A stretch of DNA of 64,000 nucleotides from Muribaculaceae bacterium. Lineage in GTDB: Bacteria; Bacteroidota; Bacteroidia; Bacteroidales; Muribaculaceae. This document shows positions 53,164 to 62,005 of this stretch, in pieces (the first letter of the stretch is position 1; every line of letters starts with the position of its first letter). The notes below the pieces were generated by a model that ran no database searches, was not told the origin of the DNA, and saw only the letters and a program-made list of their open reading frames with translations. The stretch covers positions 1 through 64,000 of the forward strand of contig JAFYYG010000042.1 in assembly GCA_017557625.1 (NCBI GenBank), in the 5' to 3' direction. The position numbers and the translations under genes were made by a program.

Positions 53164-54054
53164 ATGAAGAATTTTTTCAGAATAGCTTTATTTGTAATTT
53201 GTTTATTTTCAGCCGGTAATGCTGCGGGGCAGATAACCACCTTGTTTGAGTACCCTGTAGCCCCCGACACGTGCACCAGTATAGAAAGTCGTTGCAACTA
53301 CAGTGTTCAGCACTTTTGGGACAAGTGTGAACTCACGAAGCCTTTTGCCGCCGAGAACGACAGCCTTCTCATGGAGGCGATGAAGACCTATATCGAAATT
53401 ATGAGGGCTGGAGCCAATGTGAATGTGTCGTTGGGTTCGGTTCGAAACCTCATGTTCAAGGCTCAGGCCAATCACGACAACTTTTTGAAGTTGGCTGGTA
53501 TTGCCGAATATCTGCTTTACTACCATGACACCGATATCGTTGACGACCTGTATCTGACATTTGCCCAGAGTGTCGCCGATGCCAGTTGGGCAAAGAAAGA
53601 GATTCGCAACCACTTCAGTGAACAAATCAAGCGCCTGAACACCAGCAAGCTTGGGCAACCGCTTCTTGACTTTGAATACACATCAATAACAGGTTCTCGT
53701 AAGCAACTGAGTGATAATCGTTCGTCGAGTGAGACTTTATATGTTGTTCTTTTCAGTGATGGCGAAAGCGGAAGCTCAATAGAGCGTATGCGCCTAAGCA
53801 CCGACATCACATTTGGTCAGCTTGTTGACGAGGGGCATATCAAGGTTATTAACATTGTGCTTGGCGATGCACCAAAGCAGTGGGACACCGACTCGCAGAA
53901 CTATAGTGAGAAGTGGGAAGTAGGTGCCAGCAAGGATGTGGCAGGCAAACTTGACATTCGCATCATGCCATGCATCTTCGTCCTTGACGAAGATTTTCGC
54001 GTGATAGCAAAGAACAAGACCGTCGATTATCTGAAAAACTGGATATCAATGTGA
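53164..54054 (+). CDS. DUF5106 / thioredoxin-fold secreted protein
   Basis: 296 residues from ATG 53164 (MKNFFRIALFVICLFSAGNA, a clear signal peptide). A longer in-frame reading from 53083 would translate AT-rich leader and is rejected. Residues 40-190 match DUF5106 by pattern (NYSVQHFWDKCELTKPF, LLYYHDTDIVDDLYLTF). The C-terminal part looks like a thioredoxin fold (LLDFEYTSITGSRKQL, ETLYVVLFSDGESGSS, IRIMPCIFVLDEDFRVI) but lacks a CxxC, so redox activity is unlikely. Confidence 0.85.
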   Translation: MKNFFRIALFVICLFSAGNAAGQITTLFEYPVAPDTCTSIESRCNYSVQHFWDKCELTKPFAAENDSLLMEAMKTYIEIMRAGANVNVSLGSVRNLMFKAQANHDNFLKLAGIAEYLLYYHDTDIVDDLYLTFAQSVADASWAKKEIRNHFSEQIKRLNTSKLGQPLLDFEYTSITGSRKQLSDNRSSSETLYVVLFSDGESGSSIERMRLSTDITFGQLVDEGHIKVINIVLGDAPKQWDTDSQNYSEKWEVGASKDVAGKLDIRIMPCIFVLDEDFRVIAKNKTVDYLKNWISM

Positions 54055-54099
54055 AAATGAGATAATAACATTCTGCTAAAAAACAAAACACTATAAGAG

Positions 54100-54594
54100 A
54101 TGACAAAGATTCCAAAGTGGTTCCAGAGTCTGTTCATGATGAATGTGGGTCACACCTACAGCAACATGTCGAGGCTTTTCCTGCGTCTGTTCACAGGACT
54201 GATGTTCCTGCAGCTTGGTGTGCGCCAAATGATGCTCCTTAAGGAGTCTGCCTTCACATCAATGGGTATTAGTGAGACAGCAATGGTGACAATCGTGGTA
54301 ATTGAAATCGTGTGCTCGGTATTTATCATCTTAGGACTTTTCACACGTTTTGCGCTACTGCCATCAATAGGCGTGATGATATATGCCGAAACGATAATGC
54401 CCAGTGCTACGAGTGTCGCTGGAGCCGACCAGCAGATGTTCTTCTTTGAGCCAGGTTATCCCATCATGTTCTTGGGAATTTTTGTATATATGTTGCTGGC
54501 TGGTCCCGGCAAGATTTCTCTCGACTACCTTGTTGCCATTCACACTATCAGCGAGAAAGATGATGAGGAAAGCGAGGTGCTCGAGAAAGCGTAG
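54100..54594 (+). CDS. DoxX-family membrane protein
   Basis: 164 residues with four hydrophobic helices. DoxX-type pattern: LFLRLFTGLMFLQLGVRQMML, VIEIVCSVFIILGLFTRFALLPSIGVMI and a late YMLLAGPGKISLDYL. The family includes thiosulfate:quinone oxidoreductase subunits, but most members have no known function. It starts 45 nt after the DUF5106 gene. Confidence 0.85.
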   Translation: MTKIPKWFQSLFMMNVGHTYSNMSRLFLRLFTGLMFLQLGVRQMMLLKESAFTSMGISETAMVTIVVIEIVCSVFIILGLFTRFALLPSIGVMIYAETIMPSATSVAGADQQMFFFEPGYPIMFLGIFVYMLLAGPGKISLDYLVAIHTISEKDDEESEVLEKA

Positions 54595-54692
54595 AACAAG
54601 TGTAAAGTGTTAAGTTTTAGGCGTTAAGCTAAAAACTAAAATTTTTGTAAATTCTAGAGGATCTGGAAAAACTAAGAGCTAATAACTATAAT

Positions 54693-55760
54693 ATGAACAT
54701 AGCGGTTTTAGTATCGGGTGGAGTTGACAGCGCGGTAGTTGTGCATGAGCTTGTGGAACAGGCTGAGCACAACTTGCAGCTGTTCTACATTCGCATTGGC
54801 ATGGACAACGACGAGGGCGACTGCAGCGCCGAGGAAGACATTGAGATGTGCAACCTCATCGCTCACCGCTACGGCCTGCCGCTTGAGGTGGTGTCGCTGC
54901 ACGAGGAGTACTGGGACAACGTGATGGAATATGCGTTGCGCAACGTCAAGGCAGGTCTCACTCCCAATCCCGACATGATGTGCAACCGCATGATAAAGTT
55001 CGGATATTTCGAGCAGCGCTGGGGCAAGGATTTCGACCTCACAGCTACTGGCCACTACGCCACCACCTGTGAGATTGACGGAACCAAGTATCTTGCCACG
55101 GCAGCCGATGCGGTCAAAGACCAGACCGACTTCCTGGCACAGATCACCTACGACCAGCTGCGCCATCTCATCTTTCCCATCGGGTCGATACCCAAGGCGC
55201 GGGTGCGTGAGATTGCTCAGGAGGTGAAGTTGCCAAACGCGAGCCGCAAGGACAGTCAGGGAATCTGCTTTCTTGGGCAGATTAACTATAACGACTTCAT
55301 TCGCCGCCACTTGGGCGTGAAGAAAGGCCCGATCATCGAGATAGAGACCGGCCGTAAGTTAGGCGAGCACAACGGCTACTGGTTCCACACCATCGGCCAG
55401 CGCAAGGGCTTGGGGCTGAGCGGCGGACCCTGGTATGTGGTGAAGAAGAACATCCAGGACAATGCCATATATGTTAGCAACGGCTACGGCACAAGCAAGC
55501 AGTATGGCCGTGAGATTCACCTTGACGAGATGCACTTCATCAGCGGCAACCCCTGGGAGAAGAGCGGCGGCAGTCACGAAATCACTTTCAAGAACCGCCA
55601 CACGCCACACTTCGCTAAAGGAAGCCTCACCCACATCGAGGGAAACCAATGGCTCATCGAGAGTGCCGAGGACATTCAGGGTATAGCGCCAGGACAGTTT
55701 GCCGTTATCTACGACAAAGACCAGCATCTGTGCTACGGTAGCGGCGTGATAACTCTTTAA
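54693..55760 (+). CDS. mnmA: tRNA-specific 2-thiouridylase
   Basis: It thiolates U34 of tRNA-Lys, -Glu and -Gln. The 355 residues have the PP-loop [16 protein letters not shown] near the N terminus, catalytic Cys97 in [12 protein letters not shown] and Cys192 in [10 protein letters not shown], then [23 protein letters not shown]. This is the normal MnmA order. A 98-nt gap with GTTAAG-type simple repeats precedes it. Confidence 0.95.
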   Translation: MNIAVLVSGGVDSAVVVHELVEQAEHNLQLFYIRIGMDNDEGDCSAEEDIEMCNLIAHRYGLPLEVVSLHEEYWDNVMEYALRNVKAGLTPNPDMMCNRMIKFGYFEQRWGKDFDLTATGHYATTCEIDGTKYLATAADAVKDQTDFLAQITYDQLRHLIFPIGSIPKARVREIAQEVKLPNASRKDSQGICFLGQINYNDFIRRHLGVKKGPIIEIETGRKLGEHNGYWFHTIGQRKGLGLSGGPWYVVKKNIQDNAIYVSNGYGTSKQYGREIHLDEMHFISGNPWEKSGGSHEITFKNRHTPHFAKGSLTHIEGNQWLIESAEDIQGIAPGQFAVIYDKDQHLCYGSGVITL

Positions 55761-55806
55761 GTGTTAAGTTTTAAGAGACAAACTAGTCTAGTATTATTTT
55801 TGACAT

Positions 55807-56406
55807 ATGAGTGAAAACAAGATAGAAATGGATGTGATGGGCATCACCTACAGCCAGATACAGGCTGGGGCCTACGCTTTGCTGCTTAAGCAGCGTGACG
55901 GCGACCTGCGGGTGCCCATTGTGGTGGGAGTGCCAGAGGCTCAGGCTATCGCCATGAGACTCGAGCATGTTATTCCGCCGCGACCTTTGTCACACGACTT
56001 GATGGTTAGCATGTTCCACGCCTTTGGCATCAGTCTCGACGAGGTGATGATTTACAAGTTCAGCGACGGCGTGTTCATGTCGAAACTTAAACTCTCGACC
56101 AACGACCAAAACCTGGAATTGGAGTCTCGCACAAGCGACGCCATAGCTCTGGCTCTGCGAACCAACGCCCCAATCTACACCAATCAGGAGGTGCTCGACA
56201 AGACTGGTTTTCTCATTAAGGACAGCGAACAAGGAAAAGTGGCGGTAAAGCCCAAGCGCACTTTGAGCGACATGACGGTCGATGAGCTGCAAAAGAAACT
56301 CAACCGAGCCGTGGCACTCGAGAAATATGAACTCGCCGCAAGCATCCAAAAGGCGATTAACGAGAAACTCGGCAACGAGACAACTACCAATGAAATGACA
56401 GAATAA
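55807..56406 (+). CDS. Bifunctional nuclease (BFN/DUF151) domain protein with C-terminal UVR motif
   Basis: 199 residues. The BFN/DUF151 domain (about 8-135) shows LRVPIVVGVPEAQAIAMRLE, RPLSHDLMVSMFHAFG, and SRTSDAIALALRTNAPIYT. At about 155-190 a UvrB/UvrC-type helix pair appears (LQKKLNRAVALEKYELAASIQKAINE). BFN proteins have reported DNase/RNase activity in plants; the bacterial role is less clear. It starts 46 nt after mnmA. Confidence 0.88.
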   Translation: MSENKIEMDVMGITYSQIQAGAYALLLKQRDGDLRVPIVVGVPEAQAIAMRLEHVIPPRPLSHDLMVSMFHAFGISLDEVMIYKFSDGVFMSKLKLSTNDQNLELESRTSDAIALALRTNAPIYTNQEVLDKTGFLIKDSEQGKVAVKPKRTLSDMTVDELQKKLNRAVALEKYELAASIQKAINEKLGNETTTNEMTE

Positions 56407-56441
56407 ATACTTATTAAATAACTCAAAAACCAAAAGTCACT

Positions 56442-57737
56442 ATGAATCTAAAGATTAAGTTGATTATCATGAACTTCCTGGAGTTCGCAGTATGGGGGTC
56501 TTATCTTACTTGCATGGGTGGATACCTTGCAAAGCATGGCCTTGGTGGCGATATCGGAGTATTCTATGCGGTACAAGGTATTGTATCATTGTTCATGCCG
56601 GCACTTCTTGGAATTGTTGCCGACCGTTGGATACAGGCTCAGAAGGTGCTTAGCCTGGCACATATTGCGGCGGGTGTGTTCATGTTCATTACAGGTGCTT
56701 ATGCTCTCTCGGCAGGCGACAATCCCTCGTTTTGGCCGCTTTTCTTACCTTATGCCATTAGTGTGGCTTTCTTCATGCCAACTATAGGACTTGCCAACTC
56801 GGTAGCCTTCAATGCATTGACAGAGGCTGGAATGGATACAGTAAAAGATTTTCCACCTATCCGAGTTTTTGGAACTATTGGATTCATCTGTGCCATGTTG
56901 ACTGTTGACTTTACAGGAATGCAGCATAACTTTGGTCAGTTCTTCATGTCGGGAGGCTTCAGCATATTGCTTGCTATCTACGCACTATTTATGCCCAAAT
57001 GTCCTGTCAACAAGAACGCCGAAAGCAGTTCTTTTGTCGATGTGTTCGGACTAAGGGCTTTCACTCTGTTTAAACAAAAGAAGATGGCGATTTTCTTCAT
57101 CTTCTCAATGCTGCTTGGTGTGTCGCTGCAAATTACTAACGGTTTTGCCAACCCATTTATCTCAGCTTTTGAAAGCATAAAAGAATATTCCGACACATTT
57201 GCCGCTCAACATGCCAACGCTTTGATATCACTCTCGCAAATAAGTGAGACTCTATGCATTCTGCTCATCCCATTCTGCATGAAACGTTTCGGTATCAAGA
57301 ATGTGATGCTCATAGCGATGTGCGCATGGGTATTCCGATTTGGCTTCTTCGGAATGGGAAATCCAGGAATGCCCGGAGTGATACTCTTTATTCTGTCATG
57401 TGTGGTTTACGGTGTGGCTTTTGACTTCTTCAACATTTCGGGTGCGCTATATGTTGACCAACAGACTGATGCGTCAATTCGCAGTAGTGCGCAGGGTTTA
57501 TTTATGGTGATGACCAACGGTATTGGTGCAACTATTGGTACTTTGGGAGCACAAGCTATAGTAGATCACTTTGTTAACGCTGATGCTGTGAAGGCTGCTG
57601 GTTCGGAGGCAATCATGAACGGCTGGGCGACTTCATGGTATATCTTTGCCGCTTACGCGCTTGTGGTCGCAGTTGCATTCTTCTTTATCTTCAAGGATCC
57701 TCGCAAGGAAGAAGCTGAAAAACTGAAACAGGCATAG
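56442..57737 (+). CDS. MFS nucleoside permease (NupG-like)
   Basis: 431 residues with about 12 membrane helices. The start FLEFAVWGSYLTCMGGYLAKHGLGG and the motif IRVFGTIGFICAML match the nucleoside:H+ symporter family, as does VYGVAFDFFNISGALYVDQQTDASIRSSAQGLFMVMTNGIGA-type sequence in the second half. It probably imports nucleosides such as uridine or pseudouridine, linking it loosely to psuKG. Confidence 0.87.
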   Translation: MNLKIKLIIMNFLEFAVWGSYLTCMGGYLAKHGLGGDIGVFYAVQGIVSLFMPALLGIVADRWIQAQKVLSLAHIAAGVFMFITGAYALSAGDNPSFWPLFLPYAISVAFFMPTIGLANSVAFNALTEAGMDTVKDFPPIRVFGTIGFICAMLTVDFTGMQHNFGQFFMSGGFSILLAIYALFMPKCPVNKNAESSSFVDVFGLRAFTLFKQKKMAIFFIFSMLLGVSLQITNGFANPFISAFESIKEYSDTFAAQHANALISLSQISETLCILLIPFCMKRFGIKNVMLIAMCAWVFRFGFFGMGNPGMPGVILFILSCVVYGVAFDFFNISGALYVDQQTDASIRSSAQGLFMVMTNGIGATIGTLGAQAIVDHFVNADAVKAAGSEAIMNGWATSWYIFAAYALVVAVAFFFIFKDPRKEEAEKLKQA

Positions 57738-57779
57738 CCATAAAATACAATTGTGCATTAAGCTTTATGAATTTATAAG

Positions 57780-58502
57780 ATGCATCGATTTTTCGCCCCC
57801 GACATAGCTGATAAGCTCACTCTTCCTGAGGAGGAGTCGCGGCATTGTGTGCGCGTATTGAGGCTTGTCGAGGGCGACGAAATCGAGGTGATTGATGGCG
57901 CTGGCACTCTCTTTCACTGTCGCATAGTGATGGCTCATGTCAAGCACTGCAGTGTGGAGATTGTCTCACAAGAGGCTTGCCCGCCGCACTGGGGCAGTAA
58001 GGTGATGATTGCTGTGGCTCCCACCAAGAACCTAGATCGCATCGAGTGGATGGCAGAAAAATGCACCGAGATGGGAGTGGACCGCATCACGCCGCTGCTG
58101 TGCCGACACAGTGAGCGCAAGGTGCTCAAGACCGAGCGTCTGCACAAAATTCTCGTTGCCGCCATGAAGCAGTCGCTTAAGGCGCAGATGCCGCAGATTG
58201 ATGAGCTGACGCCCATCGAGGATTTCCTCGCTGAGGAGAGCGACGCACAGCGTTTCATCGCCTATTGCGACGAGTCGCTGCCGCGTGAGGAGCGCAAGTC
58301 GCTGGTGCAGGTCTATAATCCCAATCGCGATGCAGTGGTTATGATAGGCCCTGAGGGCGATTTCGACCCACAAGAGGTGGCAGAAGCTTTGAAAGCAGGT
58401 TTCGTACCTGTGACTTTGGGCGAGAGCCGCCTGCGCACAGAGACCGCCGCCCTAATGGCGGTGGCAATGATGCACGTGATAGGAATAGCTAGGAATGGCT
58501 AA
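57780..58502 (+). CDS. rsmE: 16S rRNA (uracil-1498-N3)-methyltransferase
   Basis: 240 residues: N-terminal PUA-like domain (HCVRVLRLVEGDEIEVIDGAG) and a C-terminal SPOUT knot (AVAPTKNLDRIEWMAEKCTEMGV, MIGPEGDFDPQE, VTLGESRLRTETAALMAV). These are the family motifs. The 3' end runs into AATAGCTAAG repeats, and the stop codon lies inside one of them. Confidence 0.95.
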   Translation: MHRFFAPDIADKLTLPEEESRHCVRVLRLVEGDEIEVIDGAGTLFHCRIVMAHVKHCSVEIVSQEACPPHWGSKVMIAVAPTKNLDRIEWMAEKCTEMGVDRITPLLCRHSERKVLKTERLHKILVAAMKQSLKAQMPQIDELTPIEDFLAEESDAQRFIAYCDESLPREERKSLVQVYNPNRDAVVMIGPEGDFDPQEVAEALKAGFVPVTLGESRLRTETAALMAVAMMHVIGIARNG

Positions 58503-58612
58503 GAATAGCTAAGGACTGACAACTGACAACTCACAACTGATAACTCACAACTGATAACTGATAACTCACAACTGATAACTGATAACTCACAACTGACAAC
58601 TCACAACTGTTA
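58503..58612. repeat. Simple tandem array CTGATAACTCACAA before kdsA
   Basis: About eight imperfect units built from ACTGATAACTCACAACTGACA blocks fill the gap from the rsmE stop to 3 nt before the kdsA ATG. AATAGCTAAG units lead in. Similar text occurs at about 26318-26360 and 4640-4670. Confidence 0.85.
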
Positions 58613-58614
58613 AT

Positions 58615-59430
58615 ATGCTCGAATATCTGAAATCATCATCTACGGGTAATTTTTTCCTCCTTGCGGGTCCTTGTGTCATTGAGGGGGAGGATATGGCGCT
58701 TAGTATTGCTGAGAAGGTGCTGGAGTCAACCAGCAGGTTCAACATCCCATACGTATTTAAGGGCAGCTACCGCAAGGCGAACCGTTCGCGCATCGACTCG
58801 TTCACCGGAATAGGCGACGAGAAAGCGTTGAAGATATTGCGCAAGGTGGGCGACACTTTCCACATTCCCGTTGTGACAGATATCCACACACCCGATGAGG
58901 CTGCGATGGCATCGCAATACGTCGATATCTTGCAGATACCAGCATTCCTGTGCCGCCAGACCGAGCTGCTGGTGGCGGCAGCCCGAGCTGGCAAGATGGT
59001 GAACATCAAGAAGGGGCAGTTTCTCAGTCCCGAAGCAATGCGCTTTGCTGTGCAAAAAGTCATTGACTCGGGTAATACCGAGGTGGTGATTACCGAACGT
59101 GGCACCACCTTTGGCTATCACGACCTTTTAGTTGACTACCGTGGCATTCCTGTCATGAGGCAGTATGCACCGGTGATTATGGACATCACTCATTCGCTGC
59201 AACAGCCCAATCAGACGGCAGGTGTTACCGGAGGCCGTCCTGAACTCATCGAGACTGTTGCCCGAGCTGCAATAGCCACTGGCGCCGATGGCATCTTCAT
59301 CGAGACGCATCCCAACCCCGCGGTGGCCAAGAGTGATGGCGCCAATATGCTGCAGCTCGACTTGCTCGATGGTCTCCTCTCCCGATTGACAACATTAAAA
59401 ATGGCAATTAACAAGATTGAAAATCAATAA
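58615..59430 (+). CDS. kdsA: 3-deoxy-8-phosphooctulonate (KDO-8P) synthase
   Basis: It condenses PEP with arabinose 5-phosphate for lipopolysaccharide core. The 271 residues show LLAGPCVIEGEDMALSIAEKV, VFKGSYRKANRSRIDSFTGIG, VTDIHTPDEAAMASQYVDILQIPAFLCRQTEL and VMDITHSLQQPNQTAGVTGG, as expected. Metal and PEP sites look intact. The tandem array upstream leaves no room for a separate leader. Confidence 0.96.
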   Translation: MLEYLKSSSTGNFFLLAGPCVIEGEDMALSIAEKVLESTSRFNIPYVFKGSYRKANRSRIDSFTGIGDEKALKILRKVGDTFHIPVVTDIHTPDEAAMASQYVDILQIPAFLCRQTELLVAAARAGKMVNIKKGQFLSPEAMRFAVQKVIDSGNTEVVITERGTTFGYHDLLVDYRGIPVMRQYAPVIMDITHSLQQPNQTAGVTGGRPELIETVARAAIATGADGIFIETHPNPAVAKSDGANMLQLDLLDGLLSRLTTLKMAINKIENQ

Positions 59431-59450
59431 CACATAAAATACATAAAATT

Positions 59451-61055
59451 ATGAGAATCAAGAAATTTTTAGTGCTTGTAGCACTTGTGCTTATGTCGGG
59501 CACTGTATTTCAAGTAGCAGCCCAGAGTGAAGACAAAATCACCCAGGCAGTGATGAAGGTTTATGACGATTATATCGCTAAAAACCCCAACGATTACAAC
59601 ACACTGTTCATGCGTGCAAATCAGTATTACTTTAATGGTAATTATGAATCAGCAATGAACGATGTGGACCGCACTATACAGCTAGCACCGGCAAAAGAGA
59701 CTGAGCTGCTCTTTGACGCTTATATGCTGCGTTCAAAGCTTTATGAACTTAACAGGAACTACGATGCTGCTCTTGCCGATGTTGATAAGGCATCAACCAT
59801 CGATCCCTCAAGCCTTGCATGGGTTGACATGAAGGGCAAACTAGCCTACGCGAAAGGTGACTACACCACAGCTGAGGCTCAGTTCAAGACCATTCTTCAG
59901 CGTCTGCCACGCAACTTCGACGCGATGTACTGCCTTGGGTGTATAGAAGCCGATAAAGGCAAAGCCGAAGAAGCAATGAATTGGGTAAATCAGGCTGTAG
60001 GACTGTTCCCTGCTGAGCCACAAGTATATTTGAACCGTGGTCATGTTCAAGAGCTGCTTGGCAAGTATCGTGATGCTTGCGACACTTATCTCATCGCTAT
60101 GAGCTCAACTGACGATAATGGCGAGTCGATAAGCCACATTTTTGACCTTGCCGACAGTCACTACGATGACGTGATAGCATCGCTGCGTAGTGCTACCGAC
60201 GATAACCCCCGCGTGGGAATATTCTATCGTGTGTGCTCGGCTATTGCCCTCAAATACAATCACTATGGCCAAGCATTGCGTGATCTCAAAGCCATCACCG
60301 ACAACAACTTGATGGAATACCCATCTATCTATAATGATGAGGCTAAATGCCTCTATCAGCTTGGAGACTACGACCAGGCCTATACCTATGCCAACAAAGC
60401 CATTGCCAGTGATCCCACTCTTCCCGAAGGATATGTGATGCGAAGCTTGATAGAGCGCCGCCAGGGCAAGGGAAACAACTTCACCACTGCAATCAACACT
60501 CTTGATCAAGCTCTGGTACTCGACCCTAACTTTGCTCCCGCACTGATGGAGAAAGCACGACTGCTAATTGAGCAAAAAAAGTATAAGGAGGCTTTGCCCC
60601 TACTCGACAAAGCAGTGGCTGCCGAACCCGAGAATGCCGAGGCACTAATGCTGCGTGGATGGCTCAACAAGAACCACATAAAGAACACAGCTGCCGCTAC
60701 CGCCGACTTCCAGAAGGTGCTCACGCTGCCCGATGAGGATGTGACTTCTCTGCGAGGCTTTGCTCTGCATGAACTCAACCGTGACAGCGAGGCAGCAGAC
60801 TGGGCCGAGCAAAAAATCAAGGAGTCATCAGTGACTGGTGGTGAGACTTACTACTATGCCGCTGCACTGCAAGCCGCAATGGGAAACAAGGCTCAAGGTT
60901 TGAAGTATCTCGAGGCATGCCTTGCCAACGGCTATGGCGGACTTTACGACATCAAGGTGAACGACGCACCTTACGTGAACCTTACCCCCTTGCGCAGCGA
61001 ACCCGCATTCAACATGCTTATCAACCAGTCGCAACTCAATTTCCAGGAGCGATAA
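59451..61055 (+). CDS. Secreted tetratricopeptide-repeat protein
   Basis: 534 residues with a signal peptide (FLVLVALVLMSGTVFQVAA). Around ten TPR units follow, for example NRNYDAALADVDKASTIDPSS, GDYTTAEAQFKTILQRLPRN, KKYKEALPLLDKAVAAEPENA. TPRs bind other proteins. It starts 20 nt after kdsA and could be co-transcribed. The function is unknown. Confidence 0.9.
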   Translation: MRIKKFLVLVALVLMSGTVFQVAAQSEDKITQAVMKVYDDYIAKNPNDYNTLFMRANQYYFNGNYESAMNDVDRTIQLAPAKETELLFDAYMLRSKLYELNRNYDAALADVDKASTIDPSSLAWVDMKGKLAYAKGDYTTAEAQFKTILQRLPRNFDAMYCLGCIEADKGKAEEAMNWVNQAVGLFPAEPQVYLNRGHVQELLGKYRDACDTYLIAMSSTDDNGESISHIFDLADSHYDDVIASLRSATDDNPRVGIFYRVCSAIALKYNHYGQALRDLKAITDNNLMEYPSIYNDEAKCLYQLGDYDQAYTYANKAIASDPTLPEGYVMRSLIERRQGKGNNFTTAINTLDQALVLDPNFAPALMEKARLLIEQKKYKEALPLLDKAVAAEPENAEALMLRGWLNKNHIKNTAAATADFQKVLTLPDEDVTSLRGFALHELNRDSEAADWAEQKIKESSVTGGETYYYAAALQAAMGNKAQGLKYLEACLANGYGGLYDIKVNDAPYVNLTPLRSEPAFNMLINQSQLNFQER

Positions 61056-61089
61056 GCTTTCTCCTGAATACCTAAAAATCAAGATTTTC

Positions 61090-61120
61090 TTGCCCATTAA
61101 GGCACAAAATGCTAACTTTG
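61090..61120 (+). promoter_or_regulatory. Promoter for the PASTA gene
   Basis: TTG (61090-61092), 20-nt spacer, TAACTTTG (61113-61120). The leader is about 10 nt to ATG 61137 or 28 nt to ATG 61155. Confidence 0.75.
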
Positions 61121-61136
61121 TGAACTTAAATGGTTA

Positions 61137-61805
61137 ATGACTAATTTTTCTACAATGAATATATTTGGAGAATTTGGAAAGAAACATCCGGTATTGCTCA
61201 ACTTCTTGGGTGTTATGATAGTGCTTGCAGCTGGATTGTATTCCATTTATTTGTTTGGCTATCTTTGGACTCACCACGGAGAGGAATATAAGGTGCCAAG
61301 TGTTACAAACTTGACTCTTGATGATGCTGTTCGCAAGATTGAGGATGCTGGATTTGAATGGGAGATTACCGATTCGCTCTACGACGAGTCAATAAAACCT
61401 GGCATAGTGCTTAAGCAAGTGCCAGGAGGCAATGAAATTGCAAAGAAAACCAATCCTATACGCCTTACAATAAACGCTTTCAACCCCATGATGGTGAATC
61501 TGCCACCGCTTACCGAGACCTCGTGTCGTGATGCCGTGAGCAGGTTGAAAAATATGGGATTTAAATATGTGGATGTCGATACCGTGCCAAGTGCCGACTT
61601 AGGACTAGTGCTGGCAGTAAAGGTTAACAGTCACTCGGTTACACCAGGCAGTAAGGTGTCAATTACCGACAGGGTGAGCATCGAAGTTGGTGACGGACGC
61701 ATCAACGAGATGCCATTTGACGTAATTCCTGACAACGAGAAAGACTCCTTGCAGATGAAACAGCGCGAAAAAGCAAAAGCCGAGGAAAAGAATACAAATA
61801 AGTAA
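61137..61805 (+). CDS. Membrane-anchored PASTA-domain protein
   Basis: 222 residues. One membrane helix (VLLNFLGVMIVLAAGLYSIYLFGYL, about 20-43) is followed by two PASTA repeats (VPSVTNLTLDDAVRKIEDAGFEW and LPPLTETSCRDAVSRLKNMGFKY), then an acidic, Lys-rich tail. PASTA domains bind peptidoglycan. Unlike classic PASTA kinases there is no kinase part. ATG 61155 is an equally good start. Confidence 0.88.
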   Translation: MTNFSTMNIFGEFGKKHPVLLNFLGVMIVLAAGLYSIYLFGYLWTHHGEEYKVPSVTNLTLDDAVRKIEDAGFEWEITDSLYDESIKPGIVLKQVPGGNEIAKKTNPIRLTINAFNPMMVNLPPLTETSCRDAVSRLKNMGFKYVDVDTVPSADLGLVLAVKVNSHSVTPGSKVSITDRVSIEVGDGRINEMPFDVIPDNEKDSLQMKQREKAKAEEKNTNK

Positions 61806-61817
61806 TAGTTAGGTGGG

Positions 61818-61981
61818 GTGTCAAAATGCTTCTTCTGTGGCAGCTCCCCCTCTAAGATAGAGGGGGCAAGAGGGAGTATGAAAAAGTAAAAAGATTGGAA
61901 TTAAGCCATTTAACTATACTCCTCAGACACTTTGTGACAGTTCCTCTATCTTATAGGAGCAGCTAAAATCAATTTTGACAC
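61818..61981. repeat. 164-bp MITE-like inverted-repeat element
   Basis: GTGTCAAAAT (61818-61827) pairs perfectly with ATTTTGACAC (61972-61981), with GGG/CCC flanks. Inside is an 8-bp perfect hairpin CCCCCTCT-AAGAT-AGAGGGGG (61846-61866). A related AAGATAGAGG word sits in the complement of the right half. It has no coding capacity. Confidence 0.75.
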
Positions 61982-62005
61982 ACCCTCTTTCATGTTTTCT
62001 TAGCA

